Below, piece by piece: positions 1 to 7,100 of a DNA stretch of 64,000 nt. This DNA is from Arcobacter sp. CECT 8986. Its GTDB lineage: Bacteria; Campylobacterota; Campylobacteria; Campylobacterales; Arcobacteraceae. Every line of letters starts with the position of its first letter. Positions within the stretch are counted from its first letter, which is position 1. Below the pieces are notes generated by a model. It was not told the DNA's origin. It saw only the letters and a program-made list of their open reading frames with translations, and ran no database searches. The translations under genes were made by a program, and so were the position numbers. The stretch spans positions 124,001-188,000 of the forward strand of contig NZ_PDKG01000003.1 of NCBI RefSeq assembly GCF_004116725.1, given 5' to 3'.

Positions 1-686
1 AATCCAAAAGTAGCTGCAATTAGCATTGATGATTTTGCAAAAGCAATATTTTTGCCTTTTAGTAAATACCAAGCACTAATTCCTACAACAAAAAGTGCAG
101 CAATCACATAACCACTTCCAACAGTATGCAGAAATTTACTTACTGCAACTGGTGATAAAGCAACATCTAAAAAATTAGACATTTCATTTCTTACTGTATC
201 AATATTAAATTTCATACCAACGGGGTATTGCATCCAACCATTTGCAATCAAAATCCATAAAGCACTTAAATTAGAACCAATTGCAACAAGCCATGTTGAT
301 AAAAGATGGAAGCCTTTTGAAACTTTGTCCCATCCAAAAAACATAACTGCAAAAAATGTTGATTCCATAAAAAAAGCTAAAATTCCCTCAATTGCAAGGG
401 GAGCACCAAATATATCACCTACAAACCAACTATAATTTGCCCAGTTTGTACCAAATTCAAACTCCATAATAATTCCAGTTGCAACTCCAATTGCAAAGTT
501 AATTGCAAACAGTCCCATCCAGAATTTTGTCATTTTCTTATATTTTTGCTTATTTGTCTTAACATATATAGTTTCCATTATTGCAATAATAAAAGATAAC
601 CCTAATGTCAAAGGAACAAATAAAAAGTGATATATTGCTGTTAGCGCAAACTGCGCCCTACTATAATCTACTAGTGTAGCATCCAT
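1..686 (-). CDS. cydA: Cytochrome bd-type quinol oxidase subunit I (5' part; rest beyond window)
   Basis: Membrane subunit I of cytochrome bd, which oxidises quinol and reduces O2 at high affinity. The visible 228 N-terminal residues hold several transmembrane helices and the typical CydA start, with [20 protein letters not shown] near residue 10. That segment carries the conserved His expected to ligate heme. Further CydA-like segments are [12 protein letters not shown] and [17 protein letters not shown]. The ATG (684-686) directly follows the TAG stop of the upstream small gene, so translation is probably coupled. The 3' end, and presumably cydB, lie left of the window. Transcription probably starts at the 932-960 promoter. 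The assignment is firm; the substrate quinone and physiology are inferred from the family. Confidence 0.96.
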   Translation of the reverse strand, partial: MDATLVDYSRAQFALTAIYHFLFVPLTLGLSFIIAIMETIYVKTNKQKYKKMTKFWMGLFAINFAIGVATGIIMEFEFGTNWANYSWFVGDIFGAPLAIEGILAFFMESTFFAVMFFGWDKVSKGFHLLSTWLVAIGSNLSALWILIANGWMQYPVGMKFNIDTVRNEMSNFLDVALSPVAVSKFLHTVGSGYVIAALFVVGISAWYLLKGKNIAFAKSSMLIAATFG

Positions 687-899
687 CTATTTTCCTTTAG
701 TTAGGTTTGTAAAAATAAAATTCTCTTTTTGTTGTGCTGTTTGAAATTCAGTATTTATACTTTTATCATAAACAAAATAGTTAAGCACGACAAAGATTAC
801 TAATAATTTTATAATTACAATTTTCCATAAGCTTTTTCCAACACTTAAGTTCTTAAAGCCATCATAATAAAAAGAGAAAATCTTAGAAATAGTTCTCAT
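687..899 (-). CDS. Small membrane protein, DUF4492 family, cydA partner
   Basis: A 70-residue protein with an amphipathic N terminus and one transmembrane helix (about residues 25-43, WKIVIIKLLVIFVVLNYFVY). DUF4492 proteins are typically found just upstream of cydA in Campylobacterota and Bacteroidetes; their exact role is not established, but an accessory part in bd-oxidase assembly or stability is plausible. The frame extends to a TTG at 911, but ATG at 899 is preferred because GGAG lies 6 bases upstream of it. The stop codon touches the cydA ATG with no gap, so the two are co-translated. Family call is from sequence resemblance and context. Confidence 0.85.
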   Translation of the reverse strand: MRTISKIFSFYYDGFKNLSVGKSLWKIVIIKLLVIFVVLNYFVYDKSINTEFQTAQQKENFIFTNLTKGK

Positions 900-915
900 T
901 TTCTTCTCCAAATTT

Positions 916-960
916 TTGACATATGTTCAGAATTTTAACACTTTTTTGAACATATGTCAA
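916..960. repeat. Perfect 14-bp inverted repeat, probable operator between cyd operon and DUF134 gene
   Basis: Arms TTGACATATGTTCA (916-929) and TGAACATATGTCAA (947-960) are exact reverse complements separated by 17 bases. Each arm is itself nearly palindromic around CATATG. The element sits between two divergent genes and overlaps the minus-strand promoter, which suggests a regulator-binding site, perhaps for the neighbouring DUF134 protein. The binding protein is inferred. Confidence 0.75.
932..960 (-). promoter_or_regulatory. Near-consensus sigma-70 promoter for the DUF4492-cydA operon
   Basis: On the minus strand TTGACA (960-955) is followed after exactly 17 bases by TAAAAT (937-932), a near-perfect -35/-10 pair. 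The -35 box lies inside one arm of the inverted repeat and the -10 lies between the arms. A protein on the repeat would therefore compete with RNA polymerase. The first downstream gene starts at 899. Confidence 0.75.
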
Positions 961-1021
961 TAATTTTACTAGAATTTTATTTAAATTTATGATAAAATAT
1001 CTTCAAAGTTTAAGGATGTAA

Positions 1022-1609
1022 ATGGCAAGAGATAAAAATCAAAGGGAATTAAACTTCAAACCACTTTTTAAAGAGTTTGGTCAAACTCAAATAAAGAACA
1101 ATGAAAAAATAACCCTTTTACACGAAGAGATAGAAGCAATTTATCTTATGGATTTATTAGGCTTATATCAAGAAGAAGCAGCAAAAAAAATGAATGTTTC
1201 AAGACCTACATTTTCAAGAATAATAAAAAATGCTAGACAAAAAGTTGCAAATTGTTTAATCGGGGGAGCAAAACTTTCTATTCATGACCAAAAGGATAGT
1301 TATTTTGTAGCAATTTGTAGCGATAGTGAAGATGAATTAAAAAATATTAATGCATACGCAAAATATATTTTAATTTATGAAATAAAAGAAAATGAATATA
1401 AGTTTATAAATAGTTTTGAAAATCCAGTATTTTTTGAAGAAAAAAAACCAGGAATGGTTCTACCAAATATATTAGTTGAAAATAATGTTAACTTTTTTTT
1501 AACTTCTGAAATTGGTGCAGGATTAAAAAACTCTTTATTATCAAAAGGCGTATATACAATACTGAAAAAAAATATAAAATTTGAAGATTTAGCAAATATC
1601 CCAATATAA
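1022..1609 (+). CDS. DUF134 (UPF0251) helix-turn-helix regulator with NifX-like C-terminal domain
   Basis: A 195-residue protein. Residues about 35-80 form a sigma-region-4-like helix-turn-helix typical of DUF134, with [20 protein letters not shown] the recognisable core. Residues about 95-190 resemble the NifX/NafY dinitrogenase iron-molybdenum cofactor-binding fold, with the late [10 protein letters not shown] segment. DUF134-NifX fusions are known as a family but their ligands are poorly defined. It reads away from the cyd operon across a perfect inverted repeat, so control of cyd and/or itself is likely but unproven. The ATG follows AAGGATG. The usual Cys/Arg-rich DUF134 N terminus is reduced here. 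Confidence 0.8.
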   Translation: MARDKNQRELNFKPLFKEFGQTQIKNNEKITLLHEEIEAIYLMDLLGLYQEEAAKKMNVSRPTFSRIIKNARQKVANCLIGGAKLSIHDQKDSYFVAICSDSEDELKNINAYAKYILIYEIKENEYKFINSFENPVFFEEKKPGMVLPNILVENNVNFFLTSEIGAGLKNSLLSKGVYTILKKNIKFEDLANIPI

Positions 1610-1620
1610 AAAGTAGAACA

Positions 1621-2061
1621 ATGAAAGATTATAAAAATAGAATAAAAACACCTTTAGTTGCAACAGATGGCATCATAAAACTTTTTGATGAAAATGAGAT
1701 ATTTCAAGGAATAGTTTTAATAGAAAGAAAAAATCCACCTTTAGGGTTTGCAATTCCTGGTGGATTTGTAGATGTTGGAGAAAAAGTAGAAGATGCATTA
1801 AAAAGAGAGATGAGAGAAGAAGTTACACTTGATGTTCAAATAGAAAAGCTTTTAGGTGTATATTCAGACCCAAAAAGAGATGAAAGATTTCATTGTGTAT
1901 CTTGTACATATATTTGTAAAGCATATGGAACTCCAAAAGCAGCAGATGATGCAAAAAATCTGCAAGTATATAAACTTGAAGATATTCCTTTTGATAAATT
2001 AGCATTTGACCATGCACAAATACTAAAAGACTTTTTACAAGAAGAAGCAAACTTAGATTAA
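1621..2061 (+). CDS. Nudix hydrolase
   Basis: A 146-residue hydrolase of nucleoside diphosphates linked to another moiety. The Nudix box runs from [14 protein letters not shown] to [11 protein letters not shown] (about residues 43-67), with the REMREE glutamates that bind Mg2+. The Gly usual after the EE pair is Thr here, a tolerated change. The protein resembles ADP-ribose pyrophosphatase-like members, but the substrate cannot be read from sequence. It follows the DUF134 gene by 11 bases and is probably cotranscribed with it. Confidence 0.88.
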   Translation: MKDYKNRIKTPLVATDGIIKLFDENEIFQGIVLIERKNPPLGFAIPGGFVDVGEKVEDALKREMREEVTLDVQIEKLLGVYSDPKRDERFHCVSCTYICKAYGTPKAADDAKNLQVYKLEDIPFDKLAFDHAQILKDFLQEEANLD

Positions 2062-2100
2062 TAAGCTTGATTTAAGTAGCTTATTTCTAAAATGAGCTAC
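2060..2100 (+). terminator. Two mutually exclusive hairpins after the Nudix gene
   Basis: Hairpin A pairs AATAAGCT (2060-2067) with AGCTTATT (2078-2085). Hairpin B pairs GTAGCTTATT (2076-2085) with AATGAGCTAC (2091-2100) with one G-U pair. They share the same central arm and cannot form together. Neither has a long U-tract, so terminator strength is doubtful; they could simply define the 3' end of the DUF134-Nudix message. Confidence 0.4.
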
Positions 2101-2119
2101 CAAAATAAGGATTTGTAAT

Positions 2120-2416
2120 ATGGAAAATATGGATAAAATTGTTGTTTTAATTATAGTTTTTGTTTCTGCTTTTATTACTTGGAAAGTTATAAAAGATTTT
2201 TATATTACAAAATTTCATAAAGTTTATGCACACTTAATTGCTGTAATAACTTCAAGCTTTATGTTACTTTCTACTATGTTTCTTTTTGCTCCTAAAAACT
2301 ACCAAAGAGGACAAACAGCTGAAGTTGATTTGAGTTTTACTTCTATTGTAAGTGTGATTGCAATGGTAGCTGTGATTTATATCCTTTTTAAATATATTCC
2401 CTCAAAAAACAAATAA
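2120..2416 (+). CDS. Small membrane protein, unknown function
   Basis: A 98-residue hydrophobic protein with three predicted membrane segments: about residues 6-28 (VVLIIVFVSAFITWKVI), 37-57 and 72-92. No family was recognised. The ATG has an AAGGAT ribosome-binding site at usable spacing. It lies alone between possible hairpins (2060-2100) and a Fur-type box (2436-2450) and shows no obvious partner. Confidence 0.7.
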   Translation: MENMDKIVVLIIVFVSAFITWKVIKDFYITKFHKVYAHLIAVITSSFMLLSTMFLFAPKNYQRGQTAEVDLSFTSIVSVIAMVAVIYILFKYIPSKNK

Positions 2417-2435
2417 TTTTATTTTAAGGTTAAAA

Positions 2436-2450
2436 TGATAATAATTATCA
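2436..2450. promoter_or_regulatory. Fur box (perfect 7-1-7)
   Basis: TGATAATAATTATCA matches the classical 7-1-7 Fur consensus with two perfect half-sites. It lies 22 bases before the start of the 75-residue acidic protein, so iron-dependent repression of that gene is likely. Confidence 0.85.
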
Positions 2451-2472
2451 ACTTTTTTTACAAAGGATAATT

Positions 2473-2700
2473 ATGGAAGATTTTTTTATCGTAAAACTCG
2501 GTGAAGATGAATATAGCACTCACCTTGAGTATGATGATATGGCAATTGAGTATTGTATTGATATACTTGATATACCAGAAGAAAAAATAGAGAGTGTAAC
2601 AATCATAGAAAATGGAAAGATTGAACTAAATTTACAAAATTTAGAAAAAGAAGATGTTGCTGAAGATTGGTATGTAAATCTTCATAAAATCAGTGAATAG
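2473..2700 (+). CDS. Small acidic protein of unknown function, Fur-box-controlled
   Basis: A 75-residue, very acidic soluble protein (many Asp/Glu, short repeats of IE and ED) without Cys or membrane segments. No family was recognised. AAAGGATAATT before the ATG gives a good ribosome-binding site, and a perfect Fur box ends 22 bases upstream. Expression under iron limitation is therefore expected. Possible roles such as an iron or partner-protein adaptor are speculation. Confidence 0.75.
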   Translation: MEDFFIVKLGEDEYSTHLEYDDMAIEYCIDILDIPEEKIESVTIIENGKIELNLQNLEKEDVAEDWYVNLHKISE

Positions 2701-2709
2701 ATAATCTTA

Positions 2710-2736
2710 TTTAAATGCAACTCAGTTGCATTTAAA
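2710..2736. terminator. Perfect palindrome, likely transcript end of the 75-residue gene
   Basis: TTTAAATGCAACT (2710-2722) and AGTTGCATTTAAA (2724-2736) are exact reverse complements around one base. RNA would fold as an 11-pair stem with a small loop. It begins 10 bases after the stop codon but lacks a U-tract, so it may be a weak terminator or a 3'-end stabiliser. Confidence 0.55.
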
Positions 2737-2776
2737 AATAATTCTGCTAATATTTTATTGTTTTATCATTATTTTA

Positions 2777-2791
2777 TAATAATGATTATCA
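2777..2791. promoter_or_regulatory. Fur box upstream of the porin gene
   Basis: TAATAATGATTATCA matches the 7-1-7 Fur consensus at 13 of 14 arm positions. The identical 15-mer recurs at 4140-4154 before the DUF2325 operon. It lies 83 bases before the porin ATG. Confidence 0.75.
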
Positions 2792-2874
2792 ATATAAGGT
2801 AAATTTAATAATTTTTTAATTATTATTCTTTTGCGCGAATTTTATTCTCCTAAAACACACAAGGAAACACACAC

Positions 2875-4014
2875 ATGAAAAAGAATATTAGCATTATTGC
2901 TAGTTTAGCAATATTTAGCGTAACATCTGTTTTTGCAGAATCTAACTCAATAGATGAAGCATTCAAAAATGGTAAAGTAAGTGGTGATATCTCTGTTCAC
3001 TACGAAACTTGGGATAATGGAAGTAATGAAGATTATGGATTTTCAACTCCTTCTATTGGTTTAAAGTTTGAAACTGATTCTTTTAAAGGATTTAGTGCTG
3101 GTGTTGCATTTAGAGGAAATACAGAAACTTCTGAAGAAAACAATGGTGATTATGAAGATACAATGGCAGAAGATGGTGATGTAACAGAAGCATATATCCA
3201 ATATGAAAATGATATATTTGCCATAAAAGCTGGTAGACAAGAAATGGATTTAGAGTGGCTTGGTGATTACAATGATGGTGTAATTGCAGTATTAAAAGCT
3301 ATTCCATATACTACATTAACTGCTGGATATACAAATAGACAAGCTGAAATCACTTTAGATACACATGATAAATTTCACAGGTTTGAAAATAAAAAAGGTG
3401 ATGACTCAGCAGGATTTGTAATTGATGGTAAAATTGAACCTACAAAAGGTTTAGTATTTAATCCATATTTTTATACAGCTGATGACATTGCAGATTATTA
3501 TGGTCTTAAAACAACTTTTGATAATGATTTATTTGGGTTAACTGCACATTATGCACAAACAAATGAAGATAATCCAAGTGATTCAAATGATGAAGATGGA
3601 AGTATTTTAAATCTAGAAGCAAGACTTAATGTTTCTGATTTTAATTTTATGTTAGGTTATATTAAAACTGATAGTGATGGAGGAATTGGTTCTTTAGATT
3701 CACTTGGGGATAATATAGATCAAACAGAAGAGTTAACAGATGCAGTTTATGGTATTGATGCAAAATCATACTATCTTGGCGCTGCTTATACTTTTAAAGA
3801 TTTAGAAATTTCTGCACTTTATACAAATAGTAAACATGAAGTTTCAACAAAAGATGTAAAAGATAAAGAGTTAACTCTTGCCGCTTCTTACAATATTACA
3901 GAGCAATTAACAGCAGAACTTATTTATACAGATGCAAATATTGATAAAAATTCTGATTTAAATGATGGAGAAGATTTTAATAAATTTGTAGCAAACATAT
4001 CTTATAGTTTCTAA
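2875..4014 (+). CDS. Outer-membrane beta-barrel porin (Opr/major outer membrane protein type)
   Basis: A 379-residue exported protein. A Sec signal peptide spans about residues 1-21 (MKKNISIIASLAIFSVTSVFA), with cleavage after VFA. The mature part is rich in alternating aromatic/acidic strands typical of a 16-18-strand barrel and ends in the Phe required by the Bam machinery (ANISYSF). It resembles the Opr-family porins common in Arcobacter-type genomes. Substrate specificity cannot be read. Because a Fur box lies upstream and the gene has its own terminator, it is probably a monocistronic, iron-responsive porin; whether it carries an iron ligand or is a general porin is open. Confidence 0.85.
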   Translation: MKKNISIIASLAIFSVTSVFAESNSIDEAFKNGKVSGDISVHYETWDNGSNEDYGFSTPSIGLKFETDSFKGFSAGVAFRGNTETSEENNGDYEDTMAEDGDVTEAYIQYENDIFAIKAGRQEMDLEWLGDYNDGVIAVLKAIPYTTLTAGYTNRQAEITLDTHDKFHRFENKKGDDSAGFVIDGKIEPTKGLVFNPYFYTADDIADYYGLKTTFDNDLFGLTAHYAQTNEDNPSDSNDEDGSILNLEARLNVSDFNFMLGYIKTDSDGGIGSLDSLGDNIDQTEELTDAVYGIDAKSYYLGAAYTFKDLEISALYTNSKHEVSTKDVKDKELTLAASYNITEQLTAELIYTDANIDKNSDLNDGEDFNKFVANISYSF

Positions 4015-4044
4015 AACTATACTCTTTCAAATATATAGGTAAAA

Positions 4045-4073
4045 GGTTAGTGATAAAACACTAGCCTTTTTTT
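4045..4073 (+). terminator. Rho-independent terminator of the porin gene
   Basis: GGTTAGTG (4045-4052) pairs with CACTAGCC (4059-4066), with one G-U pair and a six-base loop, followed by seven T residues. It lies 31 bases beyond the porin stop codon and is a textbook intrinsic terminator. Confidence 0.9.
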
Positions 4074-4086
4074 ATTTCAACATTTT

Positions 4087-4101
4087 TGATAATAACTATC
4101 A
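4087..4101. promoter_or_regulatory. Fur box (distal) of the DUF2325-flavodoxin operon
   Basis: TGATAATAACTATCA matches the 7-1-7 consensus at 13 of 14 arm positions. It lies 53 bases upstream of a second box (4140-4154), a spacing that could allow cooperative Fur binding over the promoter. Confidence 0.75.
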
Positions 4102-4139
4102 ATATTAAACTACAATTAAGATTACTTCCTGTATTATTT

Positions 4140-4154
4140 TAATAATGATTATCA
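4140..4154. promoter_or_regulatory. Fur box (proximal) of the DUF2325-flavodoxin operon
   Basis: TAATAATGATTATCA matches the Fur consensus at 13 of 14 arm positions and is identical to the porin box. A possible -10 (TATTAT, 4132-4137) abuts it, so Fur would occlude the promoter. The first reading frame downstream is the 21-residue peptide at 4170. Confidence 0.8.
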
Positions 4155-4169
4155 TTTAAAGGATGAGAC

Positions 4170-4235
4170 ATGAATTCACACTTTGATTTAAAAAAGAAAA
4201 ATGAACTTGTAAAACCAACCGGTTGTACTTGTTAA
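4170..4235 (+). CDS. 21-residue Lys-rich peptide ending in GCTC, first gene of a Fur-box operon
   Basis: A very short frame with good gene signals: AAAGGA six bases before the ATG, a stop 17 bases before the next gene, and two Fur boxes upstream. The product has a basic middle (DLKKKNELVK) and a C-terminal KPTGCTC with two cysteines at the tail. No family was recognised. The Cys-X-Cys end could bind a metal or be a modification or processing site, or the frame could act as a leader controlling the operon; all of this is inference. Conservation in relatives would decide whether it is translated. Confidence 0.55.
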   Translation: MNSHFDLKKKNELVKPTGCTC

Positions 4236-4252
4236 AATAAGAAGGGAAAACT

Positions 4253-4579
4253 ATGAGTGTATTAATTATTGGTGGAGATAAAATTTCACAAATTTCAAGT
4301 ATGTTAGAGAACTTAGGTGCAAAAACAATAAATCATTGGGATGCTAGAAAAAAATCTTCTGCTCCAAAAAAGAAGATACCTCAAGATACAGATTGTATTA
4401 TTATGCTAACTTCATTTTTAAATCACAACACAATGTTGAAATACAAAAGTGAAGCAAAGAAAAAGGAAATCCCTTTTATTTGTGCAAAAAGAAGTGTAAA
4501 TTGTGTTTATGATGAATATATGAAAATTATGGGTATAAAAGATTGTAGTGAATGTTATGCAAATTGTGGGTGCAAATAA
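4253..4579 (+). CDS. DUF2325 domain protein with C-terminal Cys cluster
   Basis: A 108-residue protein. DUF2325 proteins have a Rossmann-like start (here SVLIIGGDKI) and a later conserved CAKRS-type segment. This one ends in CSECYANCGCK, giving four cysteines in the last eleven residues, a likely metal or Fe-S site. GAAGGG precedes the ATG. It is the second gene of the Fur-box operon with a flavodoxin downstream, suggesting a role in iron starvation or metal handling. The molecular function of DUF2325 is not established. Confidence 0.8.
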   Translation: MSVLIIGGDKISQISSMLENLGAKTINHWDARKKSSAPKKKIPQDTDCIIMLTSFLNHNTMLKYKSEAKKKEIPFICAKRSVNCVYDEYMKIMGIKDCSECYANCGCK

Positions 4580-5337
4580 TGAAGATTGATATAAAAAATG
4601 ATTTTTTAGGATTTATTGGTAATACTGAATTTTTACCAAAAGATTTTGATCAATTCACTTCAACAAAAAGATTAAGACAACTATTTTTAGTTTTAAGTAA
4701 TAACATCTTAAAAGATGCATGTACTTTTTCAAAATATGAACAAAGAAAACTATCAAATTATAGTTTAGAAAAAGCATTTACGCACAAGATTAATATGATG
4801 TTACCGAACTCATTTGTATTTATACATAAAAAAAGTTCTTCATTTAATTTTTGTAAAGATTCTACTTTAATAATAAATGCTTTTAAAAATAGAAAAAATC
4901 TTTTTATAAGTACTGCAAATAAAAAGCTATTAAATGTAGCAAGATTAATATCTTATTGTTATACAAACAATCAAATGCAAATTTTACTTGATAAAGATTT
5001 GTTATTCCATGAGTTTGTGTATCAAAAAGTTAAAAGACTTCATAAAAATAAAGAAGTTAAAGATTTGGGAAATGCAATATCTATAAAAGGAAAAGATGTA
5101 GATGCTTTAAAAATATATACATCTTGGAAAGATATAAAAACAAATCAACCAAATATAAAAGAAGAAGTAGAATATGCAATAAAAAGTATAAAAAACGAAA
5201 ATTATGCTCAAGTATATTTGGTTTATCCAAAAGCAAATGATTTTAAAAGACACATACCAGTTTATGTGGATGAATTAAAAAACGAAAACTATGTGATAAA
5301 GGCGATTCCTTATTCACTTAGATCAACAATTAGATAA
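4579..5337 (+). CDS. Uncharacterised basic protein between DUF2325 and flavodoxin
   Basis: A 252-residue soluble, Lys-rich protein. The frame is open further upstream, but the ATG at 4579 overlaps the stop of the DUF2325 gene (TAATG) and is the natural coupled start. No domain was recognised, and there is no signal peptide or membrane segment. Visible features are several phenylalanine-rich hydrophobic patches in the first 150 residues and a C-terminal segment with YLVYPKANDFKRHIPVYV. Its operon (Fur boxes, Cys peptide, DUF2325, flavodoxin) implies a part in iron starvation or in flavodoxin-dependent electron transfer, which is inference only. Confidence 0.7.
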   Translation: MKIDIKNDFLGFIGNTEFLPKDFDQFTSTKRLRQLFLVLSNNILKDACTFSKYEQRKLSNYSLEKAFTHKINMMLPNSFVFIHKKSSSFNFCKDSTLIINAFKNRKNLFISTANKKLLNVARLISYCYTNNQMQILLDKDLLFHEFVYQKVKRLHKNKEVKDLGNAISIKGKDVDALKIYTSWKDIKTNQPNIKEEVEYAIKSIKNENYAQVYLVYPKANDFKRHIPVYVDELKNENYVIKAIPYSLRSTIR

Positions 5338-5351
5338 GGAGATTTTTTTAA

Positions 5352-5849
5352 ATGGCGACAGCACTATTTTATGCAAGTAGCACTGGAAATACTGAAGAAG
5401 TAGCACAAAAAATTGCAGATAGATTACAAGGAATTGATACTTTCAATATAAGTGATAAAAGTATAGAAAATATAAACAATTATGAAAAGTTAATAATCGG
5501 TACTCCAACTTGGGGTGAAGGTGATTTACAAGATGACTGGGATGAAAAGTGGGATGAGTTTTGTTCACTTGATTTAAGTACAAAAACAATTGCACTTTTT
5601 GGTTTAGGTGACCAAGATAGCTATGGTGATGAGTTTTGTGATGCATTGGGAATAATGTATGAACAAATAGAAAAAGCTGGTGCAAATATAGTTGGTTTTA
5701 CATCAACTGATGGATATGAGCACGAGTATTCAAAAGCACAAATAGATGACAAATTTGTTGGATTAGTTATTGATGAAGATAATCAAGATGATTTAACAGA
5801 TGAAAGAATCGAAAACTGGACAAATCAAATAAAAAATGACATCTTATAA
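5352..5849 (+). CDS. fldA: Flavodoxin (first of three tandem copies)
   Basis: A 165-residue long-chain flavodoxin, an FMN electron carrier that can replace ferredoxin under iron limitation. The phosphate-binding loop is SSTGNTE (about residues 9-15). The FMN-ring loops are TPTWGEGDLQDDW (about 55-67) and GLGDQDSYGDEFCDA. It is the last gene of the Fur-box operon, 14 bases after the previous stop, and is followed by a terminator. In Campylobacterota flavodoxin also serves pyruvate:acceptor oxidoreductase. The start follows AAGGAG with a rather long 10-base spacing. Confidence 0.95.
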   Translation: MATALFYASSTGNTEEVAQKIADRLQGIDTFNISDKSIENINNYEKLIIGTPTWGEGDLQDDWDEKWDEFCSLDLSTKTIALFGLGDQDSYGDEFCDALGIMYEQIEKAGANIVGFTSTDGYEHEYSKAQIDDKFVGLVIDEDNQDDLTDERIENWTNQIKNDIL

Positions 5850-5871
5850 ATAAGCCAATTTTGGCTTATTT
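5848..5871 (+). terminator. Terminator after first flavodoxin
   Basis: AAATAAGCCAA (5848-5858) and TTGGCTTATTT (5861-5871) form an 11-pair stem beginning at the stop codon. The U-run is only TTT, so efficiency is uncertain, but the position fits the operon end. Confidence 0.65.
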
Positions 5872-5971
5872 AATTCTGCAATAAACTTCTACACTTTAAC
5901 TGAATAATTTATACTAATCTTAAATTTTTTTATCATAATATATAATAATTATAAATTTATAAGGAGCTAAC

Positions 5972-6481
5972 ATGACTACGGCAATATTTTATACAAGTCA
6001 ATGTAATCACGCAAAAGGTGTTGCAGAAAAAATTTCAAAAGCATTTGATGAGATTCGCATATTTGATATTGCAGTTACAGGTAGCGAATATATAAATGAT
6101 TTTAAACATATTATATTTGGTGTATCAACTTCAAATCATGGAGAAATGCAAAAAGATTGGCAGAAAATTTGGGATGATTTTAAAGATATCAATTTCAAAG
6201 GTAAAACTGTTGCAATTTTTGGTTTGGGTGACCAAACTAATTATCCAGATGAATTTGCAGATGCAATGAAATATGTTTATGATGACTTGCTAAAAAGTGG
6301 TGCAAATATAATTGGCTTTACATCAACTGATTCATATAACTTCAACTCATCAAAAGCAGTTATTGAAGATAAATTTGTTGGTTTAGTTATAGATGAAGTT
6401 AATCAATCACACCTTACAGATAAAAGAATTCAAGAGTGGGCAGACAAAATTAAAGAGGATTTACAACACGAGTCTTCTTAA
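5972..6481 (+). CDS. Divergent flavodoxin-like protein lacking the FMN phosphate loop
   Basis: A 169-residue flavodoxin paralogue with the same length and core as its neighbours (IFGLGDQTNYPDEFADA, DKFVGLVIDE near the end). The SSTGNTE phosphate loop is replaced by SQCNHAKG, and the TWGEGDLQDDW loop by TSNHGEMQKDW. The residues that hold FMN phosphate and cap the ring are therefore lost, although the fold appears intact and the frame is open. It may bind another cofactor or partner, or be a non-redox decoy. AAGGAG gives a good ribosome-binding site. A weak Fur-like sequence lies at 5940-5954 (11 of 14). Confidence 0.85.
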   Translation: MTTAIFYTSQCNHAKGVAEKISKAFDEIRIFDIAVTGSEYINDFKHIIFGVSTSNHGEMQKDWQKIWDDFKDINFKGKTVAIFGLGDQTNYPDEFADAMKYVYDDLLKSGANIIGFTSTDSYNFNSSKAVIEDKFVGLVIDEVNQSHLTDKRIQEWADKIKEDLQHESS

Positions 6482-6570
6482 TTTTTTATTAACAAAAAAC
6501 CGACTTTTTTTAAATAAGACATATTTTATCCTATTTCATTAAAATTACAAAAAAATATAAAGGATAATCT

Positions 6571-7074
6571 ATGGCAACTGCTATATTTTACGCAAGTAGT
6601 ACAGGAAATACAGAAGAAGTAGCAACTAAAATTGCAGAAAAACTTGATATTACTACACTTTTTAATATAAGTAACAATCAAAAAGATATAAATAAAATTT
6701 CTGAATATGACAAACTAATCTTAGCTACATCAACTTGGGGTGATGGAGATTTACAAGATGATTGGGATGAAATTTGGGAAGATTTCAAACAAATTGATTT
6801 TTCTGATAAAACAGTTGCACTAGTTGCACTTGGAGATCAAGATGGATATGATGATACATTTGTAAATTCACTTGGAACAATGTATGAACAAGTAGTTGAA
6901 CAAGGTGCAAATGTAATTGGATTTACTTCTACTGATGGTTATGATTTTGAAGAATCAACTGCTGTAAAAGATGATAAATTTGTTGGATTAGTTATTGATG
7001 AAGATAATCAAGATGATTTAACTGATGAAAGAATTGATAACTGGACAGATGAAATTAGAAGTGAAATTATTTAA
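6571..7074 (+). CDS. Flavodoxin (third tandem copy)
   Basis: A 167-residue canonical long-chain flavodoxin with the FMN phosphate loop SSTGNTE (about residues 9-15), the ring loops TSTWGDGDLQDDW and ALGDQDGYDDTF, and the same C-terminal VIDEDNQDDLTDERI as the first copy. Close similarity to the first copy suggests duplication, with the degenerate middle copy arising from the same event or an older one. It has its own 89-base upstream gap, so separate transcription is possible. It ends at a bidirectional terminator facing fur. Confidence 0.93.
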   Translation: MATAIFYASSTGNTEEVATKIAEKLDITTLFNISNNQKDINKISEYDKLILATSTWGDGDLQDDWDEIWEDFKQIDFSDKTVALVALGDQDGYDDTFVNSLGTMYEQVVEQGANVIGFTSTDGYDFEESTAVKDDKFVGLVIDEDNQDDLTDERIDNWTDEIRSEII

Positions 7075-7100
7075 ATATTAAGGATTATTCCTTAATATTT
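7073..7100. terminator. Bidirectional terminator between flavodoxin and fur
   Basis: AAATATTAAGG (7073-7083) and CCTTAATATTT (7090-7100) are exact reverse complements with a six-base loop. The element overlaps the stop codons of both convergent genes, so it probably ends both transcripts. Confidence 0.75.

Noticed and set aside
4552-5337. An earlier start at 4552 for the unknown protein.
   Set aside because: It lies inside the DUF2325 gene. The ATG at 4579 overlaps that gene's stop in the typical coupled arrangement.
5940-5954. Fur box before the second flavodoxin-like gene.
   Set aside because: ATATAATAATTATAA matches only 11 of 14 arm positions and lacks both G and C of the half-sites, so it may just be an AT-rich promoter sequence.
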